Origin: Pelomonas sp. Root1444
Lineage (GTDB): Bacteria > Pseudomonadota > Gammaproteobacteria > Burkholderiales > Burkholderiaceae_C
Assembly: GCF_001426885.1 (NCBI RefSeq)
Contig: NZ_LMFP01000003.1
Span: forward strand, 1-64,000
Direction of reading: 5' to 3'
DNA: 64,000 nt
In this document: positions 16,128-23,866 of the stretch, piece by piece
Position numbering within the stretch: the stretch's first letter is position 1
How the letters are laid out: every line of letters starts with the position of its first letter
The notes under the pieces: model-generated
What the model saw: only the letters and a program-made list of their open reading frames with translations
Databases searched by the model: none
What the model was told of the DNA's origin: nothing
Translations under genes and position numbers: made by a program

Positions 16128-16148
16128 TAAAGACTAAAGACTAAAGAC
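16128..16148. repeat. Three perfect copies of a 7-bp tandem repeat
   Basis: TAAAGAC is repeated three times exactly, lying between the stop of the Ig/YD-repeat gene (its last base is the first base of that stop) and the start of the RHS gene. The spacing between a possible upstream ribosome site and the gene would change with copy number. Confidence 0.7.
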
Positions 16149-16885
16149 TATTCCGTAACAGCTGATCGATTACCAGCTTTGTCGTATCTGTAGTCAGTCT
16201 TCACATTGCCGTTGGTCTTGACGGTATTCAGTCTACCTAATGCGTCATACACGTAGTTTTCCGTCACGGCGACGCCTGTGGAAATAGCACCTGCGGTCAC
16301 TGGGGTAGCAGCGAGGGCGGCAGAGCAGCTGCCAGCATTGCATGCCTTGACAGAATAGGTATAGCTTGTCCCGCTCACCGCTGCGAGGTCCGAATAGCCG
16401 GTAGAAGACAGCGTCGTTAAAAGCGCGCCATTCCGAGAAAGTTGATAGCTTGTAGCCCCGCCCGTCACAGCCCAGTTCACGACAATGATGGTTTGATTGA
16501 TCCCAGCCTTGATAAACGAAGGTGCCGTGGGTGCCGACAGTACTACGCTGATGTTCACGCTTCCCGAAGTCGAGCAAATCGGCGGGGATGACGTTGGAGG
16601 CTGGAAGCAGTCCTTTACGTAATAGCTGTATGACCCCTGAGCCTTGCCAGAAAAAGGGAAAGATCCGCTGGCTGAATTGGACTTAGACGCAACGGCCTGA
16701 TTGGTCGCGTTATCGTACAAAGTCACCGTTGACTGCGAAGACTGCGCCGAGGAATAGTTCACCGCGTAACTGCCGTCGTAGCTGGTTGCCGGCGTCACCG
16801 TCAAGGAAATCGCGCTTGCGAGTCCTGCCACGGCGAATAACAGGACGCCGAGCAGACCTCGCCGGATAGTCGAAGCAGTCATCAT
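16148..16885 (-). CDS. Exported fibronectin III/Ig-like protein with C-terminal YD repeats
   Basis: Starting at MMTASTIRRG (16885, or the adjacent ATG at 16882) the 245-residue protein has a Sec signal (RGLLGVLLFAVAGLASA). It then carries an Ig-like stretch (YDGSYAVNYSSAQSSQSTVTLYDN), a fibronectin III-like domain (APTAPSFIKAGINQTIIVVNWAVTGGATSYQLSRNGA ... YTYSVKACNAGSCSA) and two YD repeats at its end (NYVYDALGRLNTVKTNGNVKTDYRYDKAGNRSAVTE). It is the first gene of the RHS operon. It could be a surface or adaptor component that docks on the RHS shell through its own YD repeats; that role is inference. Confidence 0.75.
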   Translation of the reverse strand: MMTASTIRRGLLGVLLFAVAGLASAISLTVTPATSYDGSYAVNYSSAQSSQSTVTLYDNATNQAVASKSNSASGSFPFSGKAQGSYSYYVKDCFQPPTSSPPICSTSGSVNISVVLSAPTAPSFIKAGINQTIIVVNWAVTGGATSYQLSRNGALLTTLSSTGYSDLAAVSGTSYTYSVKACNAGSCSAALAATPVTAGAISTGVAVTENYVYDALGRLNTVKTNGNVKTDYRYDKAGNRSAVTE

Positions 16886-17419
16886 TTGGATTTCACCCAC
16901 GGAAGCCATAAACGGTTTGCGATAGAAGTATTGATCGCCCACAAGAGCGAGTTGATAAAACTGAAGTAGGTTTTTTAAGTCCAGCCCTACATGAGCAGGG
17001 TAACGCATCCAGTTCTCACGCTCCGCTGCGTGCCTCAGAGAGGAGCAGAGGATTTGATGAACGCAGTGAAATGACCCGGGGGTCGACTGAACAACATGCG
17101 CCTTCGAACACAAGCAATGTCAAGCCTTTCCCTGTCGTTGACTGATGCAAATAACCCTGCATCTCTATCAATTTTTTTACTCGCCTGTGATAACCAGTGA
17201 TCGCGCTACCAGTGGGCCTCAATATAGGCGAATTGGTAGACGAGTCCCACAGGGTAAAAACGGTGAAAAATCCCATACACATAGGGCTTATGGTGGTCTC
17301 CAACTTGGTGCGGCAGGTCACTCATCAAGCGCCCTGGCGCAGCGGCCTCCATGTGAGTTGGATGCCGCTGTCCCTGACAACGGAGACCACGACACGGTAA
17401 AGGTTGCCGGCCTTAGGCT

Positions 17420-17743
17420 GATCAGGCGCTGGCGCCAGCCGGCGCGGATGGCGGGGAGCACGTGTTCGAACAGCGCTTAGCAGACGGCGCCATGGCGCTG
17501 AGCAGAGAGGTAGGTCACCCCGTCATAGCCGGCCTCTGTGGCGAGGGCCGGCATCGGCCGAGGCGCGTCGAAACTGCAGTGTGGGTAGTCGGCCGCATAG
17601 GGCGTCAGGTCGCCGACCATGCCGCACAGCGCAGCAGCGCCATTCAGCGGCAGCAACGTCTGTTCGCGGCGTCCGAAGGCCCCGTAGCCGGCTGTCTCAG
17701 GGCAGTCGGGGAAGTGCGCCACCCGCCGACATGCGACCAGCAA
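17420..17743 (-). pseudogene. RES-domain (NAD+-degrading toxin type) remnant with in-frame stop
   Basis: Read on the minus strand, this stretch gives DLTPYAADYP, then GYDGVTYLSAQRHGAVC, an in-frame TAA at 17477-17479, then ALFEHVLPAIRAG in the same frame. The pattern G-x-D-G-I/V-x-Y-x-S-x-R followed by a small-residue turn and ALF is the C-terminal signature of RES domains, which act as NAD+ phosphorylase or hydrolase toxins with an Xre antitoxin. The stop codon falls inside that signature and no start region or antitoxin is visible, so it is a remnant. The family match is by eye and moderate. Confidence 0.35.
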
Positions 17744-17795
17744 ACCAGGCGACCGCTATGGGCACGAAGTTGCTGTAGGCACGTCGACATCGAAT

Positions 17796-17829
17796 GACCG
17801 GAACCGGCTGGAAACCAGCCGGTCCGGTC
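17796..17829. repeat. Long imperfect palindrome (15-bp stem, one bulge, AAA loop)
   Basis: The left arm (17796-17811) and right arm (17815-17829) pair over 15 bp with one unpaired A, around an AAA loop. It lies 64 bases downstream of the recombinase stop. There is no T-run, so it is not a standard terminator; it could be a protein-binding, recombination or RNA-processing site. Confidence 0.6.
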
Positions 17830-17892
17830 TCCCGGGAGCCCCGTTGCGAGCGGCCGACCCGGCCCGCTGGGCGGCGACGACCGCTGCCTCGC

Positions 17893-18525
17893 TCAGATTT
17901 CCGTCTGTTCGGAGATCTCGAGTGCGTCATCAACCTCAATGCCGAGGTACCGCACCGTTGACTCCAATTTTGTGTGCCCAAGCAGCAGCTGCACGGCGCG
18001 CAAATTCCTGGTCCGCCGATAGATCAGCGTCGCCTTTGTCCTTCGCACCGAATGCGTCCCGTAGTCGGCAGGGTCAAGGCCGAGTTCCTCCACCCAGCCT
18101 TCCAGGATTCGGGCGTACTGTCGCGTTCCTAGATGCGGCGAGCAGTGCATGCGACTTGGGAACAGGAAACCGTCGGATCTCAGTCCAGCTTGCTTGATCC
18201 AACGCTGAACGGCTTCGCGGGTTACCGCCGTGATCTCGAACTGGACGGGGCGCTGAGTCTTTTGCTGCATCACCACCGCGCGGCTGGCCACAGCGTCGCC
18301 GTGGCAGACATCTCGTACCTTGAGCGAGACGAGGTCGCAACCTCGAAGCTTGCTGTCGATGCCCAAGTTGAACAGCGCGAGCTCACGAACGCGGTTCTCC
18401 ATTTGGAGCCGGACACGGAGTGCCCAGATGTCCTTGACCTTGAACGGCGCCTTCTGGCCGACGATCTTGCCCTTGTTCCACGGCTCGCGCGACAGGGGGT
18501 TGGCGGTGTTGGCTGCTGATCCCAT
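17893..18525 (-). CDS. Core-only tyrosine recombinase, copy 1
   Basis: Starting at MGSAANTANPLSREPW (18525) the protein has 210 residues. It lacks the usual N-terminal arm- and core-binding domains of phage integrases. The catalytic fold has an Arg in LRGCDLVSLKVRDV, HSVRRTKATLIYRR (HxxR), LLLGHTKLESTVRYLG (second His and nucleophilic Tyr). It is nearly identical to a second copy starting at 21580, including the upstream leader (GGGAGA-type ribosome site). The family is widespread in beta- and gamma-proteobacteria as short stand-alone recombinases of unknown target. It could mobilise the genes lying between the two copies. Confidence 0.9.
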   Translation of the reverse strand: MGSAANTANPLSREPWNKGKIVGQKAPFKVKDIWALRVRLQMENRVRELALFNLGIDSKLRGCDLVSLKVRDVCHGDAVASRAVVMQQKTQRPVQFEITAVTREAVQRWIKQAGLRSDGFLFPSRMHCSPHLGTRQYARILEGWVEELGLDPADYGTHSVRRTKATLIYRRTRNLRAVQLLLGHTKLESTVRYLGIEVDDALEISEQTEI

Positions 18526-18650
18526 GATGGTCTCCCATCGAGTTGAGGGCCAGCAAGCATGCGCCGGGGGCCGCCCGCGTCGATAGGGGTGGCGCGTCGC
18601 CAGCTTCGATGCGGATTGTCTGCGTAGCACGTTTGCTATACATTTAAGCG

Positions 18651-18935
18651 ATGCGCTCCGCCACGTTTCCCCCCATCCGCGTCGAGCCCGAGGTTCGGGC
18701 CGAAGTCGAAGCCGTCTTGCGGGACGGCGAGTCGCTGACCCAGTTCATCGAGCAGGCGGTCGTTGCGGCCGCAGCTTGGCGTCGCGTGCAGGCCGAGTTC
18801 GTCAACCGTGGCGAGGCGGCGATTGAGCGTTGGAAGCAAGAAGGCGGAGGCCGTACGGTCGACGAGGTCATGGCCGGTTTGCAGGGTCGCCTTGACGAGG
18901 CGAAACGTCGAGCAGCTGAACGCACTGGCCGGTGA
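18651..18935 (+). CDS. YlcI/YnfO-like antitoxin (RHH type)
   Basis: This 94-residue protein has the layout of small antitoxins: an N-terminal ribbon-helix-helix-like segment (FPPIRVEPEVRAEVEAVLRDGESLTQFIEQAVVAAAAWRRVQAEF) and a charged C-terminal tail (RWKQEGGGRTVDEVMAGLQGRLDEAKRRAAERTGR) that would wrap the toxin. Its stop overlaps the toxin start by four bases (GTGA), the usual arrangement. It probably represses the operon. It is divergent from recombinase copy 1. Confidence 0.8.
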   Translation: MRSATFPPIRVEPEVRAEVEAVLRDGESLTQFIEQAVVAAAAWRRVQAEFVNRGEAAIERWKQEGGGRTVDEVMAGLQGRLDEAKRRAAERTGR

Positions 18936-19258
18936 AGCCCGTTTACAGCGTCACGCTTCTGGAAGAGGCAGTTGCGGACCTTCAGCGCCTGGAGGACTTC
19001 GCCATCGAACGTGAGCTCGCAAGTGAAACGCCGGATTGGACGACGCCTCAACGTGCGCTCGACGCGATCAGCGAGGGGATGCGCCTACTGTCCTGGTCGC
19101 CTTTCACGTGCCGGAAGGCGGAACTGGGGAATGGCCGCTCGAGGGAATTGGTCGTGCCGTTTGGCAGCGCGGGCTATGTTGTGCTGTTCGAAATCGTCGG
19201 CAACGACGTGGTCGTAGGTGCTGTTCGCCACCAGCGCGAAGAGGACTACCGCCACTGA
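18932..19258 (+). CDS. RelE/ParE-family toxin
   Basis: This 108-residue protein begins at a GTG inside the antitoxin stop. It shows the ParE/RelE fold order: YSVTLLEEAVADLQRLEDFAIER (first strand and helix), a second helix with WTTPQRALDAISEGMRLL, SPFTCRKAE and the beta strands SRELVVPFGSAGYVVLFEIVGNDVVVGAVRHQREEDYRH. RELVV..G..GYV and the late R(H/Q)..E.DY are typical of ParE toxins, which inhibit gyrase; RelE-type mRNA cleavage cannot be excluded. It forms a unit with the antitoxin between the two recombinases. Confidence 0.85.
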   Translation: MKPVYSVTLLEEAVADLQRLEDFAIERELASETPDWTTPQRALDAISEGMRLLSWSPFTCRKAELGNGRSRELVVPFGSAGYVVLFEIVGNDVVVGAVRHQREEDYRH

Positions 19259-19594
19259 AGTCGGGCACTAGGCCAGCCGGCCGACGTAGCAAGGCGACGG
19301 CTCGTGTCGAGCCATGCTTATCGCCTCCTTGCAGTCGCCCTGGCAGCTTCGTGCCCATAGCAGACCTCGGTCGAAGTAAGGGTCCAGGCTGGTCTGCGAC
19401 ATTCGCAGGCCGATGCCTGACCGGCAGCTTCACCCACGGGACCGGTCGCTCGACCACGGCGCAAGCATCGTGGCGGCACGAGCGACCGCTCTCGCCCGCC
19501 GCGACAGTCGCATCCCGACCCATTGCTGTCTGCTGCAAGCGGGGACGCGCCCGAAAGCGGTCACGCAGCTCAGTAGGGCCGGGTGTCAACGCAG
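19259..19594. other. Non-coding region with diverged repeat
   Basis: No gene. Most of this 336-bp stretch is occupied by a non-coding repeat copy read on the minus strand (listed separately), related to stretches near 22.1 kb and 24.6 kb. Confidence 0.6.
19440..19562 (-). repeat. Diverged non-coding repeat, copy 1
   Basis: Read on the minus strand it runs through GGGTCGGGATGCGACTGT, GGGCGAGAGCGG, CGATGCTTG and GTCGAGCGACCGGT. The same ordered blocks recur at 22115-22195 and 24590-24760 on the plus strand. Copies lie between the genes of the island, not inside them. Confidence 0.6.
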
Positions 19595-20041
19595 CTAGCG
19601 GCCCGGACCCGGCAGGACGATGGCCGCGACCAAGAATGCAATGGCCCAATACTTGGTCTGGGTAGCGAAGCGGGCATAGGCGCCTTCGTTGTTTCGGCGG
19701 TCGTAGTGATCGGCTACGTAGCTCGCCAGGTGCGCGACCCAGAAGAAGACTGCCGCACACATGACGTAGGCGTTAATGCCGCGTAAGGTTGCGCCGTTGC
19801 CTCTCTTGTTCGGCAGGTAGAAGGTACCCGTGTACAGGCTATAGCCCATGTACGCAAGCCCGATCAGGCACACGATGACGTACCAGACGCGCTGCGCTGC
19901 AGGCACTTCGTTCGGAGTCCAGACCTTCGGAGATCTGAACACGGGGCTCCAGGTGCTGTCTTCACCGAAGGATGCATTGCAGCGAGGGCAGACCACGGCG
20001 TCTGGTTGCAAGGTTGCGTCGCACTGGGGGCAGTGGAACAT
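19595..20041 (-). CDS. Zinc-ribbon membrane protein, 148 aa
   Basis: The N-terminus has a zinc ribbon with two CxxC knuckles (CPQCDATLQPDAVVCPRC). After a linker come about three membrane segments (VWYVIVCLIGLAYMGYSLY, INAYVMCAAVFFWVAHLASYVAD, YWAIAFLVAAIVLP). I do not know a function for this layout. A second zinc-ribbon membrane protein of similar plan lies at 24163-24471, suggesting a common cassette type. It sits alone between non-coding repeat DNA and a hydrolase gene. Confidence 0.8.
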   Translation of the reverse strand: MFHCPQCDATLQPDAVVCPRCNASFGEDSTWSPVFRSPKVWTPNEVPAAQRVWYVIVCLIGLAYMGYSLYTGTFYLPNKRGNGATLRGINAYVMCAAVFFWVAHLASYVADHYDRRNNEGAYARFATQTKYWAIAFLVAAIVLPGPGR

Positions 20042-20154
20042 TGGATCTGTCTGGTGATGCTTTGCAGCCAGCCTACTGGAAAACGGTCACTGGCGACCGG
20101 CGGCTTGTGGCCGGGACCACCCGCTCGTGGTTACGCCGGCAGCCGCCACACAGG

Positions 20155-20844
20155 CTACCCGACGGCCTGCACGAACTGCTGGATTGCCCTTGCAGCCTCG
20201 GTTGGCGCCGCTTGAAGAAGGCAATGTGGGCCAGAGATCTGCACCACGCGCGCCGCAGGCTGAATGGCACGAATGATGTCCCCCGCTGAGGCCGGGACCA
20301 CGCGGTCCTCGCTCGCACGCAGGTACAGGATGGGAGCGTTGACCCGACCCAAGTCCGAAGCGACATCGACCGAGAGAACGGCCTTCAAACGTGATCGCAG
20401 CGCTGTGGTTGAAACACCCGCCAGCGCTGAGCCGAGAGCAGTTCGGAGCTTTGGCGTTTCAAACCGTCCCAAGAGCAAGGCCGCTGCAAGGCGCGTGGGC
20501 ACCACCTTGACAGGGGCCAGCCCGGTCAGATTCTTGAGCAGCGATAGACCGGGGTACGGGTTGCGTACAAAGGTGCAGCAAAGGATGAGGCCCATGACCC
20601 TCCCGGGGTGATTCGCCGCCAGTGAGATGGCAATCGGGCCGGAGAAGGATTCACCCAACAAGATCAGCGGGCCCTCGGCCGGCAGACTTGCTTCTGCCAA
20701 GCGCTCAAGTACGGAATACCCGGCCGGTGGCGCCGATGGGTACCGCACCACCTCGACTTGAACTTTGCCAGCTAGCGCCTCTACGAGGGGATCGAACAGC
20801 GAGCCTGTGCCATCCATGCCAGGCAACAAAACCAGGGTGGTCAT
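20155..20844 (-). CDS. Alpha/beta hydrolase, 229 aa
   Basis: The true start is MTTLVLLPGMDGTGSLF (20844); the frame runs on upstream into recombinase-proximal DNA. The oxyanion loop LLPGMDGTG, the nucleophile elbow GESFSG (Ser in LLGESFSGPIAIS), a late acid region (LYLRASEDRVVP) and the catalytic His (SGPHCLLQAAP) are all present. No signal peptide, so it is cytoplasmic. It is a small esterase-like enzyme with unknown substrate, transcribed in the same direction as recombinase copy 2. Confidence 0.88.
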   Translation of the reverse strand: MTTLVLLPGMDGTGSLFDPLVEALAGKVQVEVVRYPSAPPAGYSVLERLAEASLPAEGPLILLGESFSGPIAISLAANHPGRVMGLILCCTFVRNPYPGLSLLKNLTGLAPVKVVPTRLAAALLLGRFETPKLRTALGSALAGVSTTALRSRLKAVLSVDVASDLGRVNAPILYLRASEDRVVPASAGDIIRAIQPAARVVQISGPHCLLQAAPTEAARAIQQFVQAVG

Positions 20845-20956
20845 GAAAGGAGTATCGAGCGTAGCCGTGACCTCCACCTCAGCTTGCAGAGCCAATTGCA
20901 GCCCTTTCGTGCGGACGCCGGAAGCCCATGGCCGGCGGCGTCGGCCGTCTCTGCCC

Positions 20957-21580
20957 TCAGATCTCGGTCTGCTCGGAGATCTCGAGGGCGTCATCGACCT
21001 CGATTCCCAGGTACCTCACCGTGGACTCCAGTTTGGAGTGCCCCAGTAGCAGTTGCACCGCCCGCAGGTTCTTGGTGCGCCGATAGATCAGCGTGGCCTT
21101 GGTCCTTCGCATCGAGTGGGTCCCGTAGTCGGCTGGGTCGAGCCCGAGTTCCGTCACCCAGCCTTCAAGAATTCGTGCGTACTGGCGGGTTCCCAGGTGC
21201 GGCGAGCCGTGCATGCGGCTAGGGAACAGGAAGTCCTCGGACCTCAGTCCGGCCTGCTTGATCCACCGCTGCAACGCGTCCCGGGTCGCCGCTGTGATCT
21301 CGAACTGCACTGGGCGCTGGGTCTTGTGTTGCATCACGACGGCGCGGCTAGCCACAGCATCCCCATGGCAAACATCTCGCACCTTGAGCGAAACGAGGTC
21401 GCAGCCTCGCAGCTTGCTGTCGATGCCTAGGTTGAAGAGCGCGAGTTCGCGGACCCGGCTTTCCATCTGAAGACGAACTCGTAGTGCCCAGATGTCCTTG
21501 ACCTTGAACGGTGCCTTCTGGCCGACGATCTTGCCCTTGTTCCACGGCTCACGCGGCAGAGTGCCGTTTGCTGATCCCAT
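20957..21580 (-). CDS. Core-only tyrosine recombinase, copy 2
   Basis: This 207-residue protein starts MGSANGTLPREPWNKGK and is nearly identical to copy 1 over its full length. All catalytic elements are present (Arg in LRGCDLVSLK, HSMRR, LLLGHSKLESTVRYLG). Similarity at DNA level extends past the stop by several bases and past the start to about 21620, so the gene was copied with its leader. Both copies point the same way, about 3 kb apart, and enclose the toxin-antitoxin pair, a zinc-ribbon protein and the hydrolase. Confidence 0.9.
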   Translation of the reverse strand: MGSANGTLPREPWNKGKIVGQKAPFKVKDIWALRVRLQMESRVRELALFNLGIDSKLRGCDLVSLKVRDVCHGDAVASRAVVMQHKTQRPVQFEITAATRDALQRWIKQAGLRSEDFLFPSRMHGSPHLGTRQYARILEGWVTELGLDPADYGTHSMRRTKATLIYRRTKNLRAVQLLLGHSKLESTVRYLGIEVDDALEISEQTEI

Positions 21581-21662
21581 GATGGTCTCCCATCTAGTTG
21601 AGGGCCACCAAGCATGCGCTCAAGCTGTGTCTGCGGCTCCTTTTGGCAGAGTCACGGGATGG

Positions 21663-21692
21663 CAACCGCAACCGCAACCGCAACCGCAACGG
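21663..21692. repeat. Hexanucleotide tandem repeat (CAACCG, five units)
   Basis: Four exact CAACCG units and one CAACGG lie in the leader between the recombinase leader and the small membrane protein gene. Confidence 0.8.
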
Positions 21693-21809
21693 CAGCGGCG
21701 CGGCGCGGCATTGGCCTCACACTGCCGGCCACCTGCGGTCGTTCGCAGGTGTCCCGTTTCGGGTACCCTGGTTGCGACGACAAACGGCCCCCGCCTAACC
21801 GAGTCAATC

Positions 21810-22067
21810 ATGCCTGACCTTGTGACGTTGAATCTCTTCATTCTCTGGGCGGCGCTCTGTCCACTGATCGCTTCGCGGCTCACTCGTCGGCCGCTAGTCG
21901 CAGCTGGTGTGACGACTCTGAGCGGTGGCTTCGCTTTGGTCCTGCTTCACATGCTGGGTTACGGCGCATTGGAGGCAGCCGGATGGTCGCCGTACGTAGG
22001 CATGGTGATTTGCGTCGCGCTGATCACGGCTTTGGCAGTCCACCGTCGTAGGGCAAACGCTGGTTGA
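21810..22067 (+). CDS. Small three-helix membrane protein, 85 aa
   Basis: The start at MPDLVTLNLF gives a protein with three hydrophobic segments (LFILWAALCPLIASRL, PLVAAGVTTLSGGFALVLLHMLG, GMVICVALITALAVHRRRANAG) and a positive C-terminus. The frame extends further upstream but without a start as good as this ATG. I do not recognise a family. It is a single-gene cassette in the island, on the plus strand, followed by a non-coding repeat. Confidence 0.6.
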   Translation: MPDLVTLNLFILWAALCPLIASRLTRRPLVAAGVTTLSGGFALVLLHMLGYGALEAAGWSPYVGMVICVALITALAVHRRRANAG

Positions 22068-22114
22068 ACTAGCGCTGTTTTTGACGCCCGCTTATGGGTG
22101 GTCTGACGGCGATG

Positions 22115-22195
22115 GACCAACTACCGCTTTGGGTCGTAATGCGACTGTTGCGGGGGCGAGAGCGGACCTCGGGCCTGCACGATGCTTGTCGGCAT
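22115..22195 (+). repeat. Diverged non-coding repeat, copy 2
   Basis: Contains GGGTCGTAATGCGACTGT, GGGGGCGAGAGCGG, CGGGCCTGCACGATGCTTG in the same order as the other two copies. It lies between the small membrane protein gene and the H-NS gene. Confidence 0.6.
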
Positions 22196-22262
22196 AGCTG
22201 GGCAGCAATCGCCACCTACACTCGGTCGGCCCGGCCGGCTGGGCTGAGACAACTCCGCGCTG

Positions 22263-22610
22263 ATGACTGCAACTGACTTTTCTAAGCTTTCCTATCCCGA
22301 ACTCCTGAAGCTCAGCGATGAGCTAAATAAGCAGATCGAGGCGCAACGCGCCGAAGAGCTGAAGGTCCTCGCTGACGGCTACGTCAAGAAGGCGCAGGCC
22401 GCTGGCTTCACCCTCCAAGAGGCCATCGAAGCGCTGCGTCCGTATACCTCAGACGCGAGATCCAGAAAGCGCGTCAACGGTCCGGCGAAAGCGCTGTATC
22501 AAGATCCCGCGAACCCTGCCAATACTTGGAGTGGACGCGGCATGCCAGCCAAATGGCTGGCTGCCTACGAAAGCCAGGGCCGATCACGGGACGAGTTCAG
22601 GGTGAACTGA
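22263..22610 (+). CDS. H-NS-family DNA-binding protein
   Basis: This 115-residue protein has an N-terminal coiled-coil dimerisation segment (YPELLKLSDELNKQIEAQRAEELKVLADGYVKKAQAAGFTLQEAIEAL). The C-terminal domain carries the H-NS DNA-binding loop in its beta-proteobacterial form (ALYQDPANPANTWSGRGMPAKWLAAYESQGRS). Proteins of this type silence AT-rich foreign DNA. Its location inside a mobile-looking island suggests it came with the island and may silence it or the host's other islands. Confidence 0.92.
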   Translation: MTATDFSKLSYPELLKLSDELNKQIEAQRAEELKVLADGYVKKAQAAGFTLQEAIEALRPYTSDARSRKRVNGPAKALYQDPANPANTWSGRGMPAKWLAAYESQGRSRDEFRVN

Positions 22611-22718
22611 TCTGGGGCGGTTCGAAGCTGCCGGCGTCTGCTACGCGCGGCCGCCGCCGTGACCTGCACCCTTCCCGCCATGCCAAGTTGAAGTAGCAGG
22701 AGTCCGCTCATCAGGAGA

Positions 22719-22994
22719 ATGACGGACATGAGGAAGAGCAAGTTCACCGAGGAACAGATCATTGGGTTCCTGAAGCAGGCCGAGGCAGGGCTGGCCGTGG
22801 CGGAGATCTGCCGCAAGGGCGGGTTCTCAGACGCGACGTTCTACAAGTGGCGAGCCAAGTTCGGCGGCATGGAGGCGAGCGACGCCCGGCGGCTGCGAGA
22901 GCTCGAAGCAGAGAACGCCAAGCTCAAGAGTCTGCTGGCCGACGCCCACCTGGACATCCATGCGCTCAAGAGCGTGCTCGGCGTAAAAAGATAG
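22719..22994 (+). CDS. IS407-group transposase OrfA
   Basis: This 91-residue protein is a helix-turn-helix DNA-binding subunit (FTEEQIIGFLKQAEAGLAVAEICRKGGFSDATFYKWRAKFGGM) followed by a leucine-zipper-like helix (RRLRELEAENAKLKSLLADAHLDIHALKSVLGVKR). It binds the terminal repeats. It ends within the frameshift window GTAAAAAGATAG. Confidence 0.95.
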   Translation: MTDMRKSKFTEEQIIGFLKQAEAGLAVAEICRKGGFSDATFYKWRAKFGGMEASDARRLRELEAENAKLKSLLADAHLDIHALKSVLGVKR

Positions 22995-23866
22995 CCCCAC
23001 AGGCCAAGCGGGAAGCCGTCGGGCGGCTGATCAACGAGCATCAGCTGTCCGAGCGGCGGGCCTGCCGACTTGTGGGGCTAAGCCGAGACAGCTACCGGCA
23101 TCCACCGGTGGCGAGCGCGCAGACCGCGGCTCTCAAGGCCAAGATCGTCGAGATTGCACATGCGCGCCGACGGTTTGGATACCGACGCGTGCACGACCTG
23201 CTGCGACTGGACTTCCCCGGCGTCAATCACAAGCGCGTGTATCGGCTGTACAGCGCCGCGAACCTGGCAGTGCGCAAACGCAAGAAGGTGCGGCGCCCGC
23301 CTGCCGAGCGCACGCCGTTGAACATCGCCACCCAGGTCAATGAGGTGTGGAGCATGGACTTCGTCAGCGACAGCCTGGCCAACGGACGGCGCCTGAAGTG
23401 CCTCACCGTTGCCGACGACTTCAGCCACGAGGCCGTGGACATCGCGGTGGACTACGGCATCAGTGGCCAGTATGTGGTCCGGCTGCTGGATCAGGCTGCG
23501 CGGTTCCGCGGCTACCCAGCCGCGGTGAGAACAGACAACGGGCCGGAGTTCACCAGCAGGGCCTTCATCGCATGGGCGCAAAGCCACGGCATCCGACACA
23601 TCCTGATCGAGCCGGGTCGACCCATGCAGAACGGCTACATCGAGAGCTTCAACGGCCGGTTCCGGGACGAATGTCTGAACGAGCATTGGTTCGAGACATT
23701 GAAGCAGGCCCGAACTGAGATCGCCGCTTGGCGGCGTGACTACAACGAGGTCCGTCCGCACAGCAGCATCGGACGAATACCGCCGGCGCAATTTGCTGAG
23801 CAGCACCGCAGAAACGCGACCGATCCCGCCCAGCACGCCGGACCCATCAACACAGAGATCCAGTAA
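22985..23866 (+). CDS. IS407-group transposase OrfB (DDE integrase), read by -1 frameshift
   Basis: The catalytic subunit begins after the A5 run at 22985-22989, where a -1 slip joins orfA to KKIAPQAKREAVGRL. The DDE core is complete: MDFVSDSLANGRRLKCLTVADDF (first Asp), RTDNGPEFTS (second Asp) and PGRPMQNGYIESFNGRFRDECL (Glu). The fusion OrfAB is the active transposase. About 294 residues, normal for the family. Confidence 0.95.
   Translation, partial: KKIAPQAKREAVGRLINEHQLSERRACRLVGLSRDSYRHPPVASAQTAALKAKIVEIAHARRRFGYRRVHDLLRLDFPGVNHKRVYRLYSAANLAVRKRKKVRRPPAERTPLNIATQVNEVWSMDFVSDSLANGRRLKCLTVADDFSHEAVDIAVDYGISGQYVVRLLDQAARFRGYPAAVRTDNGPEFTSRAFIAWAQSHGIRHILIEPGRPMQNGYIESFNGRFRDECLNEHWFETLKQARTEIAAWRRDYNEVRPHSSIGRIPPAQFAEQHRRNATDPAQHAGPINTEIQ

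Larger units (their letters stand above)
16886..17892. other. Intergenic region with a decayed RES gene and a long hairpin
   Basis: About 1 kb with no intact gene. From 16886 to about 17330 I see only upstream DNA of the RHS operon. A degraded RES-domain frame lies at about 17420-17743 on the minus strand and a strong imperfect palindrome lies at 17796-17829; both are listed separately. The phrase CTATGGGCACGAAGTTGC at 17756-17773 also recurs in diverged form in the non-coding repeats further right. Confidence 0.5.

Noticed and set aside
21793-21799. GCCTAAC, the classical integron attC core
   Set aside because: A single 7-mer without the paired core, central spacer or fold expected for attC; expected by chance.
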